Source of the DNA: Salticus scenicus
Lineage: Eukaryota > Arthropoda > Arachnida > Araneae > Salticidae
NCBI GenBank assembly: GCA_963930645.1
Contig: OZ005660.1
Coordinates: 245,981,082 to 246,045,081, forward strand
Direction of reading: 5' to 3'
Length of the DNA: 64,000 bases
The number at the start of each line of letters is the position of its first letter. Position 1 is the first letter of the stretch. A program made the position numbers and the translations under genes. The notes under the pieces were generated by a model, which made no database searches, was not told the origin of the DNA, and saw only the letters and a program-made list of their open reading frames with translations. This document shows positions 33,960 through 44,394 of this stretch, in pieces.

Positions 33960-36900
33960 ATGGATAAAAATAAATTAGTTATCCTTAATCGCCAACGCGG
34001 AACTTTGAAAGGCCAATTGACTAAGATAGTGACATATTTAGAGACTGTTAGTGACGAGGATAAAGACATTATAACTTTAGAAATAAAGAAGGATAATCTT
34101 CAAAAAATAGTAACAAAACTGGATAATTTGAAAATCCAGTATTACAAAATAGCTGATGAATCGCAACTGGAAGTTCAATTGAACACCTTCGCAGAATTGG
34201 AAGAAGAGACAGAAAAATTAGAGGTAAGGCTTCGAAAATTCTTACTCTCTAATAACATTAGTAAAAATGAAAACGAAATTATTTCAAATGAATCAAAAGT
34301 AAATAATCCTATTATCAATTTTCGTTTACCTGAAATTCCTTTACCCAAATTTAATGGTCAATATAATGATTGGTTTAATTTCAAAGATCAATTTATAACC
34401 TTAATTGATCAGAATGATAAACTTTCAGATAATCAAAAATTATATTATCTAAAATCTACACTTTGTGGAAGAGCACTAGATGTAATTACCGAAGACGATT
34501 CATATATTTCGTTTTTTAAAGCACTAGAAGACAGATTTCAAAATAAAAGAATGATTGTTAATTCTCATTTAAATGAGATATTAAACGTAGAGAATCTGTC
34601 TCAAGATGTAGTTAAAAATTTGAGAACAATTACAGATAGTTGTCAAAAAAATATTCGAGCACTCAAAAGTATAGGATTGGAAATGAATCCTTTTACGGAG
34701 GCCTTACTTATAAATTTAGTTCTTAAACAGATCGATAAAGAAACTAAAAAACAATTTGAATTATCTTTAAGTTCTACAGAATTGCCAACATGGTGCGATT
34801 TCATTAACTTTTTAGAAAAAAGATGCTTGGTGTTAGAAAACTTACAATGCGTTTCGAATACGAAACCGAAATTAATGAATGCGGAAAAGAGTACTAGAAT
34901 AAAAACTTTCTTTTCTAAAAATGATTCTTTTAATGATCAAAATTCCCTTTGTAAAAAAAATCATTCTTTGTCAAAATGTGGTGAATTTTTAAAATTAGAT
35001 GAATACGATAGATTCCTAACAGTAAAAAAATATTTGTTATGTATTAATTGCTTGAAATCCAATCATCAGGTATCAAATTGTAAAAATAATCAAATTTGTA
35101 ATATCTGTTCTAAAAAACATAATTCACTTCTACATCGAACCTTGCCGGGAACAAAAAGTAATAATTTTCAACCCAAATCGCAAAGTCAGACGGCGGCACA
35201 AATAGACGCCGCCGAGCACCTGCCATCAAATGATTCATATCCTGAATTGCAGAAAGAAAAAAATAATGTTTCGATGGCATTATATAACGAGATTAATGAT
35301 CCAATCTTTAAAAGTAAAAAACATATATTGCTGTCAACTGCTATAGTTTATTTGGAAAGTAGCAATAAAAAAAAGTTTCCGGTTCGTGTAATTCTTGATA
35401 ATGGTAGTCAATGTAACATGTTAGACAGAGAACTTGCTCATTTATTGAATTTGCAAAAAAGGAAATGCGATATTCATATTTCAGGAATTAATGGTAAGAT
35501 GACAAATGTGAAATCTTCAGTACGTACCATTATTTCCAATAAAGATGATTCATTTAGTGAACCAATTGAATTTTTAATTACACCTAAAAAAACAGAATTC
35601 ATTCCTTCACACAATATAAACATAAGAAGTTTAAATCTACCACATGACCTTGAATTAGCTGATAGTGAATTTTGGAAAAAATCTAAAATAAATGCTTTAG
35701 TTGGTGCTGAATTTTTCTATGAAATATTAAAAGCAGATAAATTGAAAATAGGACAATTCACCTTTCAGAATAGCGTTTTTGGGTATATTGCTGCGGGAAC
35801 CATAGACCGCAATGTATCTGAAAATACTTTTTGCGGTTTTACTGCATGCAATGATTATCTTAATGAAACCATTCAAAAATTCTGGAAAATAGAAGCTCCT
35901 GAAATTGACTTACGTCCAATTAGTCAGGAAGAACAATTGTGTGAGAAACATTTTTTAGAAACTTATCGGAGAGATAAATCGGGAAGATTTATGGTAGCCA
36001 TGCCTTTGAAGGAAGATGCTAGTGTCCTTGGGGAGTCTAAATCTATCGCAGAAAAACGGCTCAAGCAGTTATGGAATCGTTTAGAAAAGAATCCAACCAT
36101 GCGAAATCTTTATTGTGATTTTATTAAAGAATACACTAATTTAAATCATATGACAAAAATTGTTGATAATTTAAATGAATCTAGCTGTTTTTATCTGCCC
36201 CATCATGGCATTTATAGGCCCGAAAAATCTACTACGAAGCTTCGCGTTGTATTTAATGCTTCGAGTCCGACAACTAGTGGAATATCCTTAAACGACATAA
36301 CTTATAAAGGTGTCGTTAATGAAGATTTGTATGAAATCATGTTACGCTTTCGACAACACCGATTTGTGTTTTTGGCCGATATTGAAAAAATGTATCGCCA
36401 ATTAATGATTACCGAGGATCAGAGAAAATTATTAAGAATTTTATGGAAAGATAATGTGAACTCAGAAATTGAAACCTATGAACTTAATACCGTAACATAC
36501 GGTACCGCTTGTGCCCCTTTTTTAGCCATTAGAACGTTGAAGCAATTAGCCCTTGAAGAAGCCGAGAAATATTCTAAGGCATCCGATATTTTGCTACATG
36601 ATTCGTATATGGACGATATAATAAGTAGGGAAGAATCGCTAGAATCTACTAGGGAGCTTCAAAAACAACTTATACACTTGTTAGAAGGCGCTGGAATGAA
36701 TTTTCATAAATGGAATGCAAATCATATTTCCTTACTTGACTTTTCTAAAGAGACATACCCTGAGTACACATTCTCTGATAAGGAAACCAAAGCCCTAGGG
36801 GTTGCCTGGAAACCCAATTTAGATGCTTTCACATTTAAAATAAATTTGTGTCAGTTAAAGTCTATGACAAAGAGAAGCATTTTATCAGACATTGCTCGTA

Positions 36901-37055
36901 TTTTCGACCCATTGGGTCTCATCGGTCCTGTTATTGTCAAAGCCAAGTTGTTTATGCAGGAACTATGGAAATTAAAATTGGACTGGAATGACCCTATTCC
37001 AAGCCCTATTGCTCAAAATTGGCTAGAATTCGACACTATCGTTAAATGCTCTTGA
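33960..37055 (+). CDS. BEL/Pao gag-pol, open 5' part (gag, protease, reverse transcriptase)
   Basis: A 1031-residue frame. Residues 1-110 are charged and coiled-coil-like. The gag region (about 110-340) includes PLPKFNGQYNDWFNFKDQF, a Pao-type capsid motif. Zinc-knuckle-like Cys/His motifs follow at 361-391 (CINCLKSNH, CNICSKKH). Protease: the active-site D480 lies in ILDNGS. Reverse transcriptase: RVVFNASS, catalytic D807 in LADIEKMYRQ, and Y883-M884-D885-D886. The start ATG is the first in frame after the LTR. A TGA at 37053 ends it because the frame has shifted near 37041; RNase H continues one frame over. The product would be processed in virus-like particles if the frame were whole. Confidence 0.93.
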   Translation: MDKNKLVILNRQRGTLKGQLTKIVTYLETVSDEDKDIITLEIKKDNLQKIVTKLDNLKIQYYKIADESQLEVQLNTFAELEEETEKLEVRLRKFLLSNNISKNENEIISNESKVNNPIINFRLPEIPLPKFNGQYNDWFNFKDQFITLIDQNDKLSDNQKLYYLKSTLCGRALDVITEDDSYISFFKALEDRFQNKRMIVNSHLNEILNVENLSQDVVKNLRTITDSCQKNIRALKSIGLEMNPFTEALLINLVLKQIDKETKKQFELSLSSTELPTWCDFINFLEKRCLVLENLQCVSNTKPKLMNAEKSTRIKTFFSKNDSFNDQNSLCKKNHSLSKCGEFLKLDEYDRFLTVKKYLLCINCLKSNHQVSNCKNNQICNICSKKHNSLLHRTLPGTKSNNFQPKSQSQTAAQIDAAEHLPSNDSYPELQKEKNNVSMALYNEINDPIFKSKKHILLSTAIVYLESSNKKKFPVRVILDNGSQCNMLDRELAHLLNLQKRKCDIHISGINGKMTNVKSSVRTIISNKDDSFSEPIEFLITPKKTEFIPSHNINIRSLNLPHDLELADSEFWKKSKINALVGAEFFYEILKADKLKIGQFTFQNSVFGYIAAGTIDRNVSENTFCGFTACNDYLNETIQKFWKIEAPEIDLRPISQEEQLCEKHFLETYRRDKSGRFMVAMPLKEDASVLGESKSIAEKRLKQLWNRLEKNPTMRNLYCDFIKEYTNLNHMTKIVDNLNESSCFYLPHHGIYRPEKSTTKLRVVFNASSPTTSGISLNDITYKGVVNEDLYEIMLRFRQHRFVFLADIEKMYRQLMITEDQRKLLRILWKDNVNSEIETYELNTVTYGTACAPFLAIRTLKQLALEEAEKYSKASDILLHDSYMDDIISREESLESTRELQKQLIHLLEGAGMNFHKWNANHISLLDFSKETYPEYTFSDKETKALGVAWKPNLDAFTFKINLCQLKSMTKRSILSDIARIFDPLGLIGPVIVKAKLFMQELWKLKLDWNDPIPSPIAQNWLEFDTIVKCS

Positions 37056-37842
37056 ACAACTTAGAATAAATCGCTATGTTTTAATTCCTGAAGCACAACA
37101 AAAAAATTTACACGGATTCGCCGACGCATCGTCATTAGCTTTTGGAGCAGCCGTGTATATTCAGTCTATTCATAATTCTGAAATTGTCTCCAATTTGGTT
37201 AGCAGCAAATCTCAAGTTGCACCTCTAAAAACTGTTTCTATCCCTCGACTCGAGTTATCTGGTTGTCTTTTGTTATCCAAATTAATTGTGAAAATTTTGA
37301 AATCTTTGAGATTACAAATCAATAATATTTATCTCTATACAGACTCTCAAATAGCTCTTGCCTGGATCCAAACCGAGCCTTGGAAATTGAAAACATTTGT
37401 TGGCAACAGGGTTGCCAAAATTCAAGAACTGTCTAAAAACTTCACATGGAACCATGTGTTCTCTGCGGAAAATCTAGCAGACTTAATTTCACGAGGTCTA
37501 ACTACCACCGATTTAATGGATAATCAGTTGTGGTGGCAGGGACCAGACTTTCTAAGTAAATCCAGTAGTATCATAAACAATGACTCTGACTATCTGTCCC
37601 CCAGTGATAATTGTATTGTGATGAGTGAATTGAAAAATAATCACCAGGGTGACGCTAACCCTGCAGTGTTGTGTGGATTAATTCATTATACGGATTCCTC
37701 CCAGAACTTTTATAATCATTTGTTTTCAATAACAAATAAATTTTGTAAATTAATTAGAATATGTAGTTTTATTTTTAGATTTATTAGGAATACAAGAGCA
37801 AAAGTAAACAGAGTGATTGAACCCTCCGAAGCACCGAATTAA
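37042..37842 (+). pseudogene. BEL/Pao pol, RNase H segment after frameshift
   Basis: Coding similarity resumes in the next frame at about 37042. HGFADASSLAFGAAVYI at 37111 and LYTDSQIALAWI at about 37333 are the hallmark Pao RNase H motifs carrying its acidic residues. The first ATG in this frame (37153) is internal and not a real start. The frame meets a stop at 37840-37842, just after a second frame change near 37830. Confidence 0.85.
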
Positions 37843-38942
37843 ACGACACAGAAGTGCATTTAATTAGACAGGTACAGTATACACAGTTTGCCGCAGAATT
37901 GATCTGCTTAGAAAAAAGGAAGCCCGTATCAGGTAAATTAAATTGTTTTAATCCAATTTTAGATTCTCAGGGACTCCTAAGAGTGGGTGGAAGGCTGGAA
38001 AATGCTAATTTAAAATTTGATAGTAAACATCCCCTTTTGTTGCCCCACGACCATAAATTATCTTCCATGATTATGGAACATTTCCATAAAAAATTCTTTC
38101 ATGTAGGACCTCAAGCCTTGTTATACCACGTTAGGAAAAAATATTGCATAGTTAGTGGGAGATCTTTAGCTCGGAAAATATTTCGTAACTGCGTAACGTG
38201 TTACAAATTTAAACCTTTAACGGTCAATCAACTTATGGGAAATTTGCCAAAGGAACGAGTAAATGTGACTCATCCATTTTATTGTACCGGTATAGATTTA
38301 TGTGGCCCTTTTTTAATTAAATATCGGGGTCAAAGAAAAGGAATCTATAACAAAATTTTTGTTTGTATTTTTATTTGCATGCCTACTAAAGCCGTGCATC
38401 TAGAGATAGTTAGCGATTTAACATCCGAAGCTTTTATCGCAACTTTAAAAAGATTTTTTGCTAGACGAGGCAAAGCCCAAACATTATTCAGTGACAATGC
38501 AACAAATTTCGTTAGTGCAAATAATGAATTAAAAAGGTTACATAGATTAGCTACTCAGCCTGATGAAAACCTTACTAATTTTTTAAATTCAGAGAATATT
38601 AATTGGAAATCTCTGCCACCCCGTGCCCCAAATTTTGGAGGGCTATGGGAGGCAGGCGTAAAATCGTTTAAGTATCATTTGAAACGCGCAGTAGGAAACG
38701 CTAAATTAACATATGAGGAATTCTTAACCGTTGTCTGTCAAATTGAGGGAATCCTCAATTCTCGACCCCTTACCCCCCTTTCAAACGGTATCGAAGATTT
38801 GGACGTCTTGACTCCCGGCCATTTTTTAGTTGGTCGACCCATCACAGCGGTGATCGAACCCGAGTTCTCTGGCATTCCAGATAATCGATTAGATACCTGG
38901 CAAAAATTAACTAAAATAGTTCAAGGGATATGGAAAAAATGA
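37830..38942 (+). pseudogene. BEL/Pao integrase segment
   Basis: In the original frame again. The zinc-binding HHCC region spans about 38060-38205 (HVGPQALLYHVRKKY, then CVTCYKFKP). The DDE catalytic residues are Asp at 38295 (GIDLCGPF), Asp at 38493 (FSDNATNF) and Glu at 38649 (GGLWEAG). All three are present. The segment ends at a TGA (38940-38942) where related elements carry a Trp, so it looks like a point nonsense change. The ATG at 37854 is internal. Confidence 0.9.
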
Positions 38943-39179
38943 CAATGTCATTATTTAAATACGTTACAACAAAGAAACAAATGGAAATTTGAAACAAATA
39001 ACATTAAAAATGGGGATATGGTACTATTAAAGGAAGAAAATTGCCCATATGTAGTTGGATTTTGGGTAGAATAGTAGAAATTATTCCAGGAAAGGATAAC
39101 AAAATACGCGTAGTCTCGGTTAAAACAAGAAATGGGACATATAAACGACCTATTTCCAAAATTGCTCTTTTACCTTCAC

Positions 39180-39187
<8 letters not shown>
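38943..39187 (+). pseudogene. BEL/Pao integrase C-terminal remnant
   Basis: After the TGA the same frame continues (QCHYLNTLQQRNKW...GDMVLLKEE), then shifts near 39050. In the shifted frame WILGRIVEIIPGKDNKIRVV and KRPISKIALLP run to TAA at 39185-39187. These are typical BEL/Pao C-terminal motifs. Together with the earlier breaks, pol carries two clear frameshifts upstream, one nonsense codon and one frameshift here. Confidence 0.8.
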
Positions 39188-39222
<35 letters not shown>

Positions 39223-39417
39223 TTTGAAAATGAATAATGTATATAGTTAAATTTAATTTGTTTATTGTATTTCACTTATATTATTTTATTGTTTACAATG
39301 TTATTAATATTTCTCTTGTATAAGTTTTATTATTTAAATTGCATATATAATATTTTCGTATAATTAATTATAATTATGGTATTACATATTAGAACTGTAA
39401 TTTTGAAACAATGTTTC

Positions 39418-39431
39418 AAGGTGGGCCGGTA
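39418..39431 (+). promoter_or_regulatory. Polypurine-like tract before the 3' LTR
   Basis: AAGGTGGGCCGG directly precedes the 3' LTR start at 39432, the place where plus-strand DNA synthesis is primed in LTR elements. It is less pure than usual because of the CC. Confidence 0.5.
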
Positions 39432-39752
39432 TGTTGCCGCTCACCTTAGTTTGGCTATATGCGCAACCTTGGCGCGCATCTCTTGTTCACTTGCATTCCC
39501 GCTTTAGCGGAGTAGTTGTACTGTTTTTCGTTATAAGAGTAACATCTCTCTTGTTTATCTTGTTCGGTGATATGGTTCACCTTTTTTATAGTTTGCGTTG
39601 ACTATGGTGTCAACATATTTGAATACGTTAATAATACGTCATCTATAAATTGTATATATGTAAATAATACTTTAATTAAATGTTTGTGAAGTAATAACTT
39701 CAGAATAGTAATTATTAAATTGATACAGTCCACTCATAAAGTATCGTCAGCA
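39432..39752 (+). repeat. 3' LTR of BEL/Pao element
   Basis: 321 bp, TGTTGCCG...CA. It carries the uninterrupted ATTCCCGCTTTAGCGG site that is split by the MITE in the 5' LTR. Differences from the 5' LTR are at three positions (TTGTA(C/T)TG, ACAT(C/A)TCTC and TC(G/A)CA near the end). Confidence 0.93.
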
Positions 39753-39834
39753 CAACGTAAGATACATCCGAAATGTGCAAATTGTTATATTATGTAAAAC
39801 ATATGTAGGGTGGTGAGTACAAGACTGTATACAA

Positions 39835-39865
<31 letters not shown>

Positions 39866-40029
39866 AAAATAAAAATTGCGCATGGGACTAATTGAAACAG
39901 GTGTTTCAAGTAGCTTCCCCTATATTTGTTTCAGCCGGCCCCTGCCCACAATTTTCACTTCACGAGATGTTAACCTACCAGTACTTATGCTCGTGGGCGT
40001 TTCAAATAATATGATTAGCAAGCTGCAAC

Positions 40030-40672
40030 GAGGTTTATCCCGGTGACGTAATTGTCACGTGAAGATGGTATTTACCTCTAACCTCGTGGATTGTTTCCTC
40101 TTGAACCAAGTAGTGAGCACCATTATTTTTATTAAATTTTTTCATTATTTTTTGTTTATATTTCTTCCCTTTTTCTCAGCAGTAAATTTTTAAGATCATA
40201 GTTTATTCTGTCCTTGATCGGCCGGATATTTTTCCCATGAAAACATCCAAGAATAGAGCAGTTGCAAACAGCTGATAACAGCATGGCAACGTGGACCGCT
40301 TGCCCTCCGACATTGGTTGCTATGCGCCGTTGCCATGGTGATATGAGCCGTTTTCAACTGCTATTTGCTTACTGTGCTCAAAATGGCTTCTATTTATTCC
40401 CACGTGGAGTTGACAGCCCTCCATCTACGTCACTCTGACGTCATATGAAACTTCTCTATACATTCTCATTCACAGAATGAAGGACACGGAAGTTCTGCTG
40501 CTTGCAAGAAAGTATTAATGGGTGTAAGCTTTTCAAAGCAGAATTTGTAATAAAGTTTACAATTCAAGAAGTCCAGAATGGAAGAAATACTGCTACCATT
40601 GTATCAGCAGATGTCAAAGCTGAATATAAAAAACAGAAATACAACTTAAACATGACCATCGCAAGTGACAAT
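40030..40672 (+). pseudogene. Duplicated gene-like fragment, copy 2, with possible splice donor
   Basis: Homologous to 30285-30726 in the same orientation. A frame at about 40524-40672 reads KFTIQEVQNGRNTATIVSAD, AEYKKQKYNLNMTIASDN and stops being coding-like at CAG|GTATGA (about 40673), a good donor site. A preceding frame (NEGHGSSAACKKVLMGVSF, from about 40477) is out of phase with it, so either a frameshift or intron separates them. An extra ~214 bp block (40250-40463) is absent in copy 1. Similarity to mitochondrial porin is tentative. It could be one exon of a real gene continuing outside what I can recognise. Confidence 0.5.
40250..40463. mobile_element. ~214-bp insertion in copy 2, MITE-like
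   Basis: The block is missing from the homologous segment at 30520-30545. Its ends are ATAGAGCAGTTGCA and (right, reverse-complemented) ATAGAGAAGTTTCA, an imperfect inverted repeat with TA at the edges. It is GC-richer than its flanks. Presence versus absence between two copies supports an insertion over a random match. Confidence 0.6.
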
Positions 40673-40673
40673 C

Positions 40674-41061
40674 AGGTATGAATGTTTTCATATCCCACAG
40701 TGTTGAATGTGATTAAAATTAATTGTAAATATATTTGTAATAGTATAGTTCATTATTTTATCTCTTCCATTCCTTGTATAAATGATTTTTTTTTTTTCAT
40801 TATGCTGTGTTTGTAGTGTAGCTAGAATGAGAAACTTTTTAGACCATTCGAGCAAAGCATATATGGTGAAGTGTATTAAAATTAAGTAGTTTATTTTTAA
40901 TTTATGACCCAATTTAATCCCCTTCTCCCGTATTTTTGGAAGTGCCTATTAAATTTAATAAATAAGCTTAGTGTAATTACATATTTTGCAAAAAAGCATA
41001 TTTAAAACGTCGAATTCTACAAGGATACCCAACTTTATAAATTATAGAGGTAGTTGCACAA

Positions 41062-41105
<44 letters not shown>

Positions 41106-43788
41106 AAGATATTTATTGTTTGTAACTTACGTATTTCAATTAATTTTGATTTTATTTTCAGTGATGAAAGTTCATGCAATAACTGTTATTCTTCAAAAAT
41201 TGCAACTTTGGGAAGTTATTGTGCTACGAAATATAAAGTTCATTTTTGTTAAATGATTAATGTTAGAGAAACTGTTATTTTATTCGTCTCAGAGAAATCT
41301 GTTTGTAAGAAATTTTATAGATATCTGTGTTTTGAGCCAGAATCATGGACATGATTTCAATGAATGGCAATAGTTACACTTTTTCAACACCTTTATATCA
41401 TATGGCAGCCTTGAATCACATTATTCACATAAATTACACCCCTCACCCAAATTAAATATTATAGGATATAAAATGTATGTATATATATTCCCACCCCTTT
41501 TTTTACCTAAATATTTTTAATATATGTTAATTCCACTTTGTTGATTTAAATAAGAAATTGACCAAATGCATTTAAAAAAAAAAAATGTTGTGTGAAACGC
41601 ATAAGAATTCTTATGTGTGCAACTCTGAATAAGCCACAATAACTAAATCAATCCAAAAATCATATAGCTGCATGTGAATCAAATATTTGTTGTACTAAAT
41701 TTCCAGTTAATTGAAGGATTACGTAAAGTATCAGAATTTGTTTTAGCTTTATAAAAATAATTACTAATTCTGTGTCTACCACTTTTTATGCAAACCATGC
41801 CTTTAAACATCCTTGTAACATGCTTTAACCATGTTGCATGCTGCATGTATAATTTTAAGCGTGTACATGTACAAGGAGGCTTTCTACTTATTGCCTGCTG
41901 AAGCCTAAGACCATCAGGAGGAATCTGTGAGGAATTTTATTACAAAAGTTTCTCACTACCTAATGTATGTTTTTAAATTTCATATTCACATTCAGAAAAA
42001 GCACAATCATTAAATTTGTTCTTGTTTTCTAAAGATTTATTATCGCTACTATTATTTTATTTTCCTAAATTAGAAAAATGAATTTATTCATTTTTCAAAT
42101 TTTATAGGCTATTTCTACCTAAAAATTTTAGTTTGATAACTATAAAATTACATCCAATTATCAGTTTTGACAGTTAGGTTTAATTTTTTTTTTTTTTTTT
42201 TTTTTTTTTTGCTTCAACGCAAGCCAGTCGAATTTTAAAGTGACTGCATTGTCTTGATGTGTGTTCGTGTTGTGTTACCGGTAAAGATATGAAATCAACG
42301 TTCATTATCAGGTCGAGTTCGGCCCGATTATTTTGTTTATAGCATAATTCTACTTATTTTTTATGAATTCATGGATTACACTTTCATCATTTACTGAATT
42401 TAAGATGCTTCGGTTTGGCTGTTTATAAACAAATGTAGCCATCCGTAGCATCTTTATTTCAGTATTCAACTAATATGGATGTCTACATTTTTAGTAATGG
42501 TGAGTATCATTTTAGCCTATGTTTTTTAAAAAGCAGTGGTCATTTTCTGTATTTTCATAAAATTATTTTTTTCTAGCGATGATTATTTCTTTAAGTTTTA
42601 TTTTTAACTTTTTAAACCTAGCTGAAAAGTTTTTATAAAATTCTGTGTATGTGTTTTATATATGCATTTCTCTCTCTCGCTCACTTTTTTAAATAACAAA
42701 ATATAAGATAAATAGAGACAAATTTCATAAAATCTAGTAAAACAATGCAGAAGAAAAATGAAAACTAGACTATTTTCAAAAGAGTCTTAAAATGTTTTAG
42801 TGCAATTATGACATTTTTTATTAAGTAAAAAAAACTTGAAAATGATATTAAATGAATTTTGCAGTTTTATTAGGAAATGTAGCCCTTTTTTTAATTTATT
42901 TTGTAAAATAAATATCCATACCTTCCATTATAATTGATAATCAAATATAAAATTATTGTTTAAAATTTTGAATAAGTGATTGCTTTAAATATTTTCCCCT
43001 TGTATTATATATGTATATTTCGTAAAACGCATATGTGTTAGAAATAGACATATCCTGCTTTTCTTTTAAAAATAAGTAGTATTAACAAGGTTCTTAAAAT
43101 GTAATGATAAAATCTAAGTAAGGGGGGAAAAAATCTATATTAAAAAATTTCAGCTTTTTTTTGTACATTTAGCTTTTCAGCTTCTTTTTATTTTTTTCAG
43201 CTTCTTTTTTATGTTTCTGATGTGTATTTGTTCTTTTCTTATACGATAAAGATTAAAATAAATATGTATTACTCTAATATATCAGGTTTTGTCTTCAAAA
43301 TTCTAGTATTTCATTTCACTGTCTTGTCTTTGCGTACAGTTTCAGCTTTCTTCTATTTTTGCTAATCTCGTTCCTGAGAGGAGTGTTATAAAAGTTTTTT
43401 ATTTACTTATTTTATTTAATAAGTAAATATAATTTGGAAATAATATTATTGTTTAAAATATTATTCGATGGTTCTTTTTATTTATTGTTATTAAATTAAA
43501 AAGCAGTCCTTTTTTGTTTTAGTGTAAAAAATTTTAAAAATAAATCTTCATCTATCGTAAAGAGCATTTAATCGTGAATCATGGCATTATAAACAATATA
43601 CAGTGATTTATCGCTACTTAAAATTACCCAAATCGCCAAGAATTCGCCAGAAGCTGTTACCCCTGTAAATTTGCTTCACTGCCATACAAATTTTTCCTTT
43701 AGACGGGGGTCATTCGTTTTACATCACATCTACGGATCCTTCCCTTCTTTCCGGTTTAGAGATTCTTTGCTGAAAATGACGAGAAGTG
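40674..43788. other. AT-rich interval without recognised genes
   Basis: Contains a TA microsatellite (about 41070-41102), a poly-T run (42186-42210) and many T-rich tracts. The frame at 40986-41252 runs through the microsatellite. The region might include introns of a gene beginning with the 40030 fragment, but I see no following exon. Confidence 0.4.
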
Positions 43789-44120
43789 GGCTGGGATTGC
43801 GGTGCCTCGCTCAACACTATCTTACGCACAAACTCTGTCTTAAGATGTAAACAAAACGCAAGTCGTATTGCAGTGTCTCACTATCTTACGACAACCTGAG
43901 AGCTATCTTAAGTCGAATCGTAACTCGATGCGCGCGCAATCACAACACAGCTCGCTCTGCGTCTCCCATTGGCTGGCTGGCTTTCTCTTACGAGGACACG
44001 CGAAGGACTTACGCTTGAGGCACCGCAATACCAAGTTAAGATCGTTCTTAACCACGCCCATCTAAGAAAGTTCGTAACATTTAAGATAAGACTTAAGAAC
44101 GAGGCACCGCAATCCCAGCC
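43789..44120 (-). mobile_element. GGCTGGGATTGCGG MITE, copy 2
   Basis: Inverted relative to copy 1 (15118-15439). Both ends read GGCTGGGATTGCGGTGCCTC, perfect for 20 bp. GTG stands on both sides, a possible 3-bp target duplication. The shared interior includes GATGGGCGTGG- and GACGCAGAGCGAG-type blocks. It ends about 275 bp before the second zinc-finger pseudogene. Confidence 0.85.
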
Positions 44121-44394
44121 GTGGACGACTGATTCAAAAACCAGATCGTCTCAACCTCTAGAAACTTTGAAGGACTTGGTTGGGGGAAATGTCGTGTGAT
44201 TGCAACTTACAAACTGAATCCCTAGTTATCGCAAATACTGCTATCACAGATGTGATGACTCAGACTACTACTACTATGTGTTTGATGTTTAGTTTTGAGT
44301 TTGTTCTAAATGTATTTTCCGGTCTTGTATGAATCGTCAAGTAAATGTACTATTTGTGTTATACAGATTTGTAGTTCTATCTTAAACTACTTTA

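Larger units (their letters stand above)
32847..39752 (+). mobile_element. BEL/Pao LTR retrotransposon, nearly full length
   Basis: Structure in order: 5' LTR, TGGTCTAGTAGACCCGG as probable primer-binding site (33885-33901), one gag-pol reading region (33960-39187), a 36-base A-run (39186-39221), a polypurine-like AAGGTGGGCCGG (39418-39429) and the 3' LTR. CAACT precedes and CAACG follows, a probable 5-bp target duplication with one mismatch. LTR divergence is about 3 in 321, so insertion was fairly recent. The order protease, reverse transcriptase, RNase H, integrase and a single gag-pol frame are typical of BEL/Pao. Breaks in pol mean it is not autonomous. Confidence 0.93.
32003..40028. mobile_element. 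Inverted-repeat DNA element hosting the BEL insertion
   Basis: A ~155-bp arm at 32003-32157, starting TTGCAGCTTGCTAATCATAT and including GAAACGCCCACGAGCATAAG, returns inverted at 39871-40028. Each arm holds a small hairpin, CTTGAAACACCTGTTTCAA on the left. Taking out the BEL element (32847-39752) leaves about 1.1 kb, a plausible non-autonomous transposon. No target duplication is clear at its outer edges and no transposase is left. Confidence 0.55.

Noticed and set aside
41064..41102. Coding region through a TA tract (40986-41252)
   Set aside because: Translation of a microsatellite; alternating Tyr/Ile is diagnostic.
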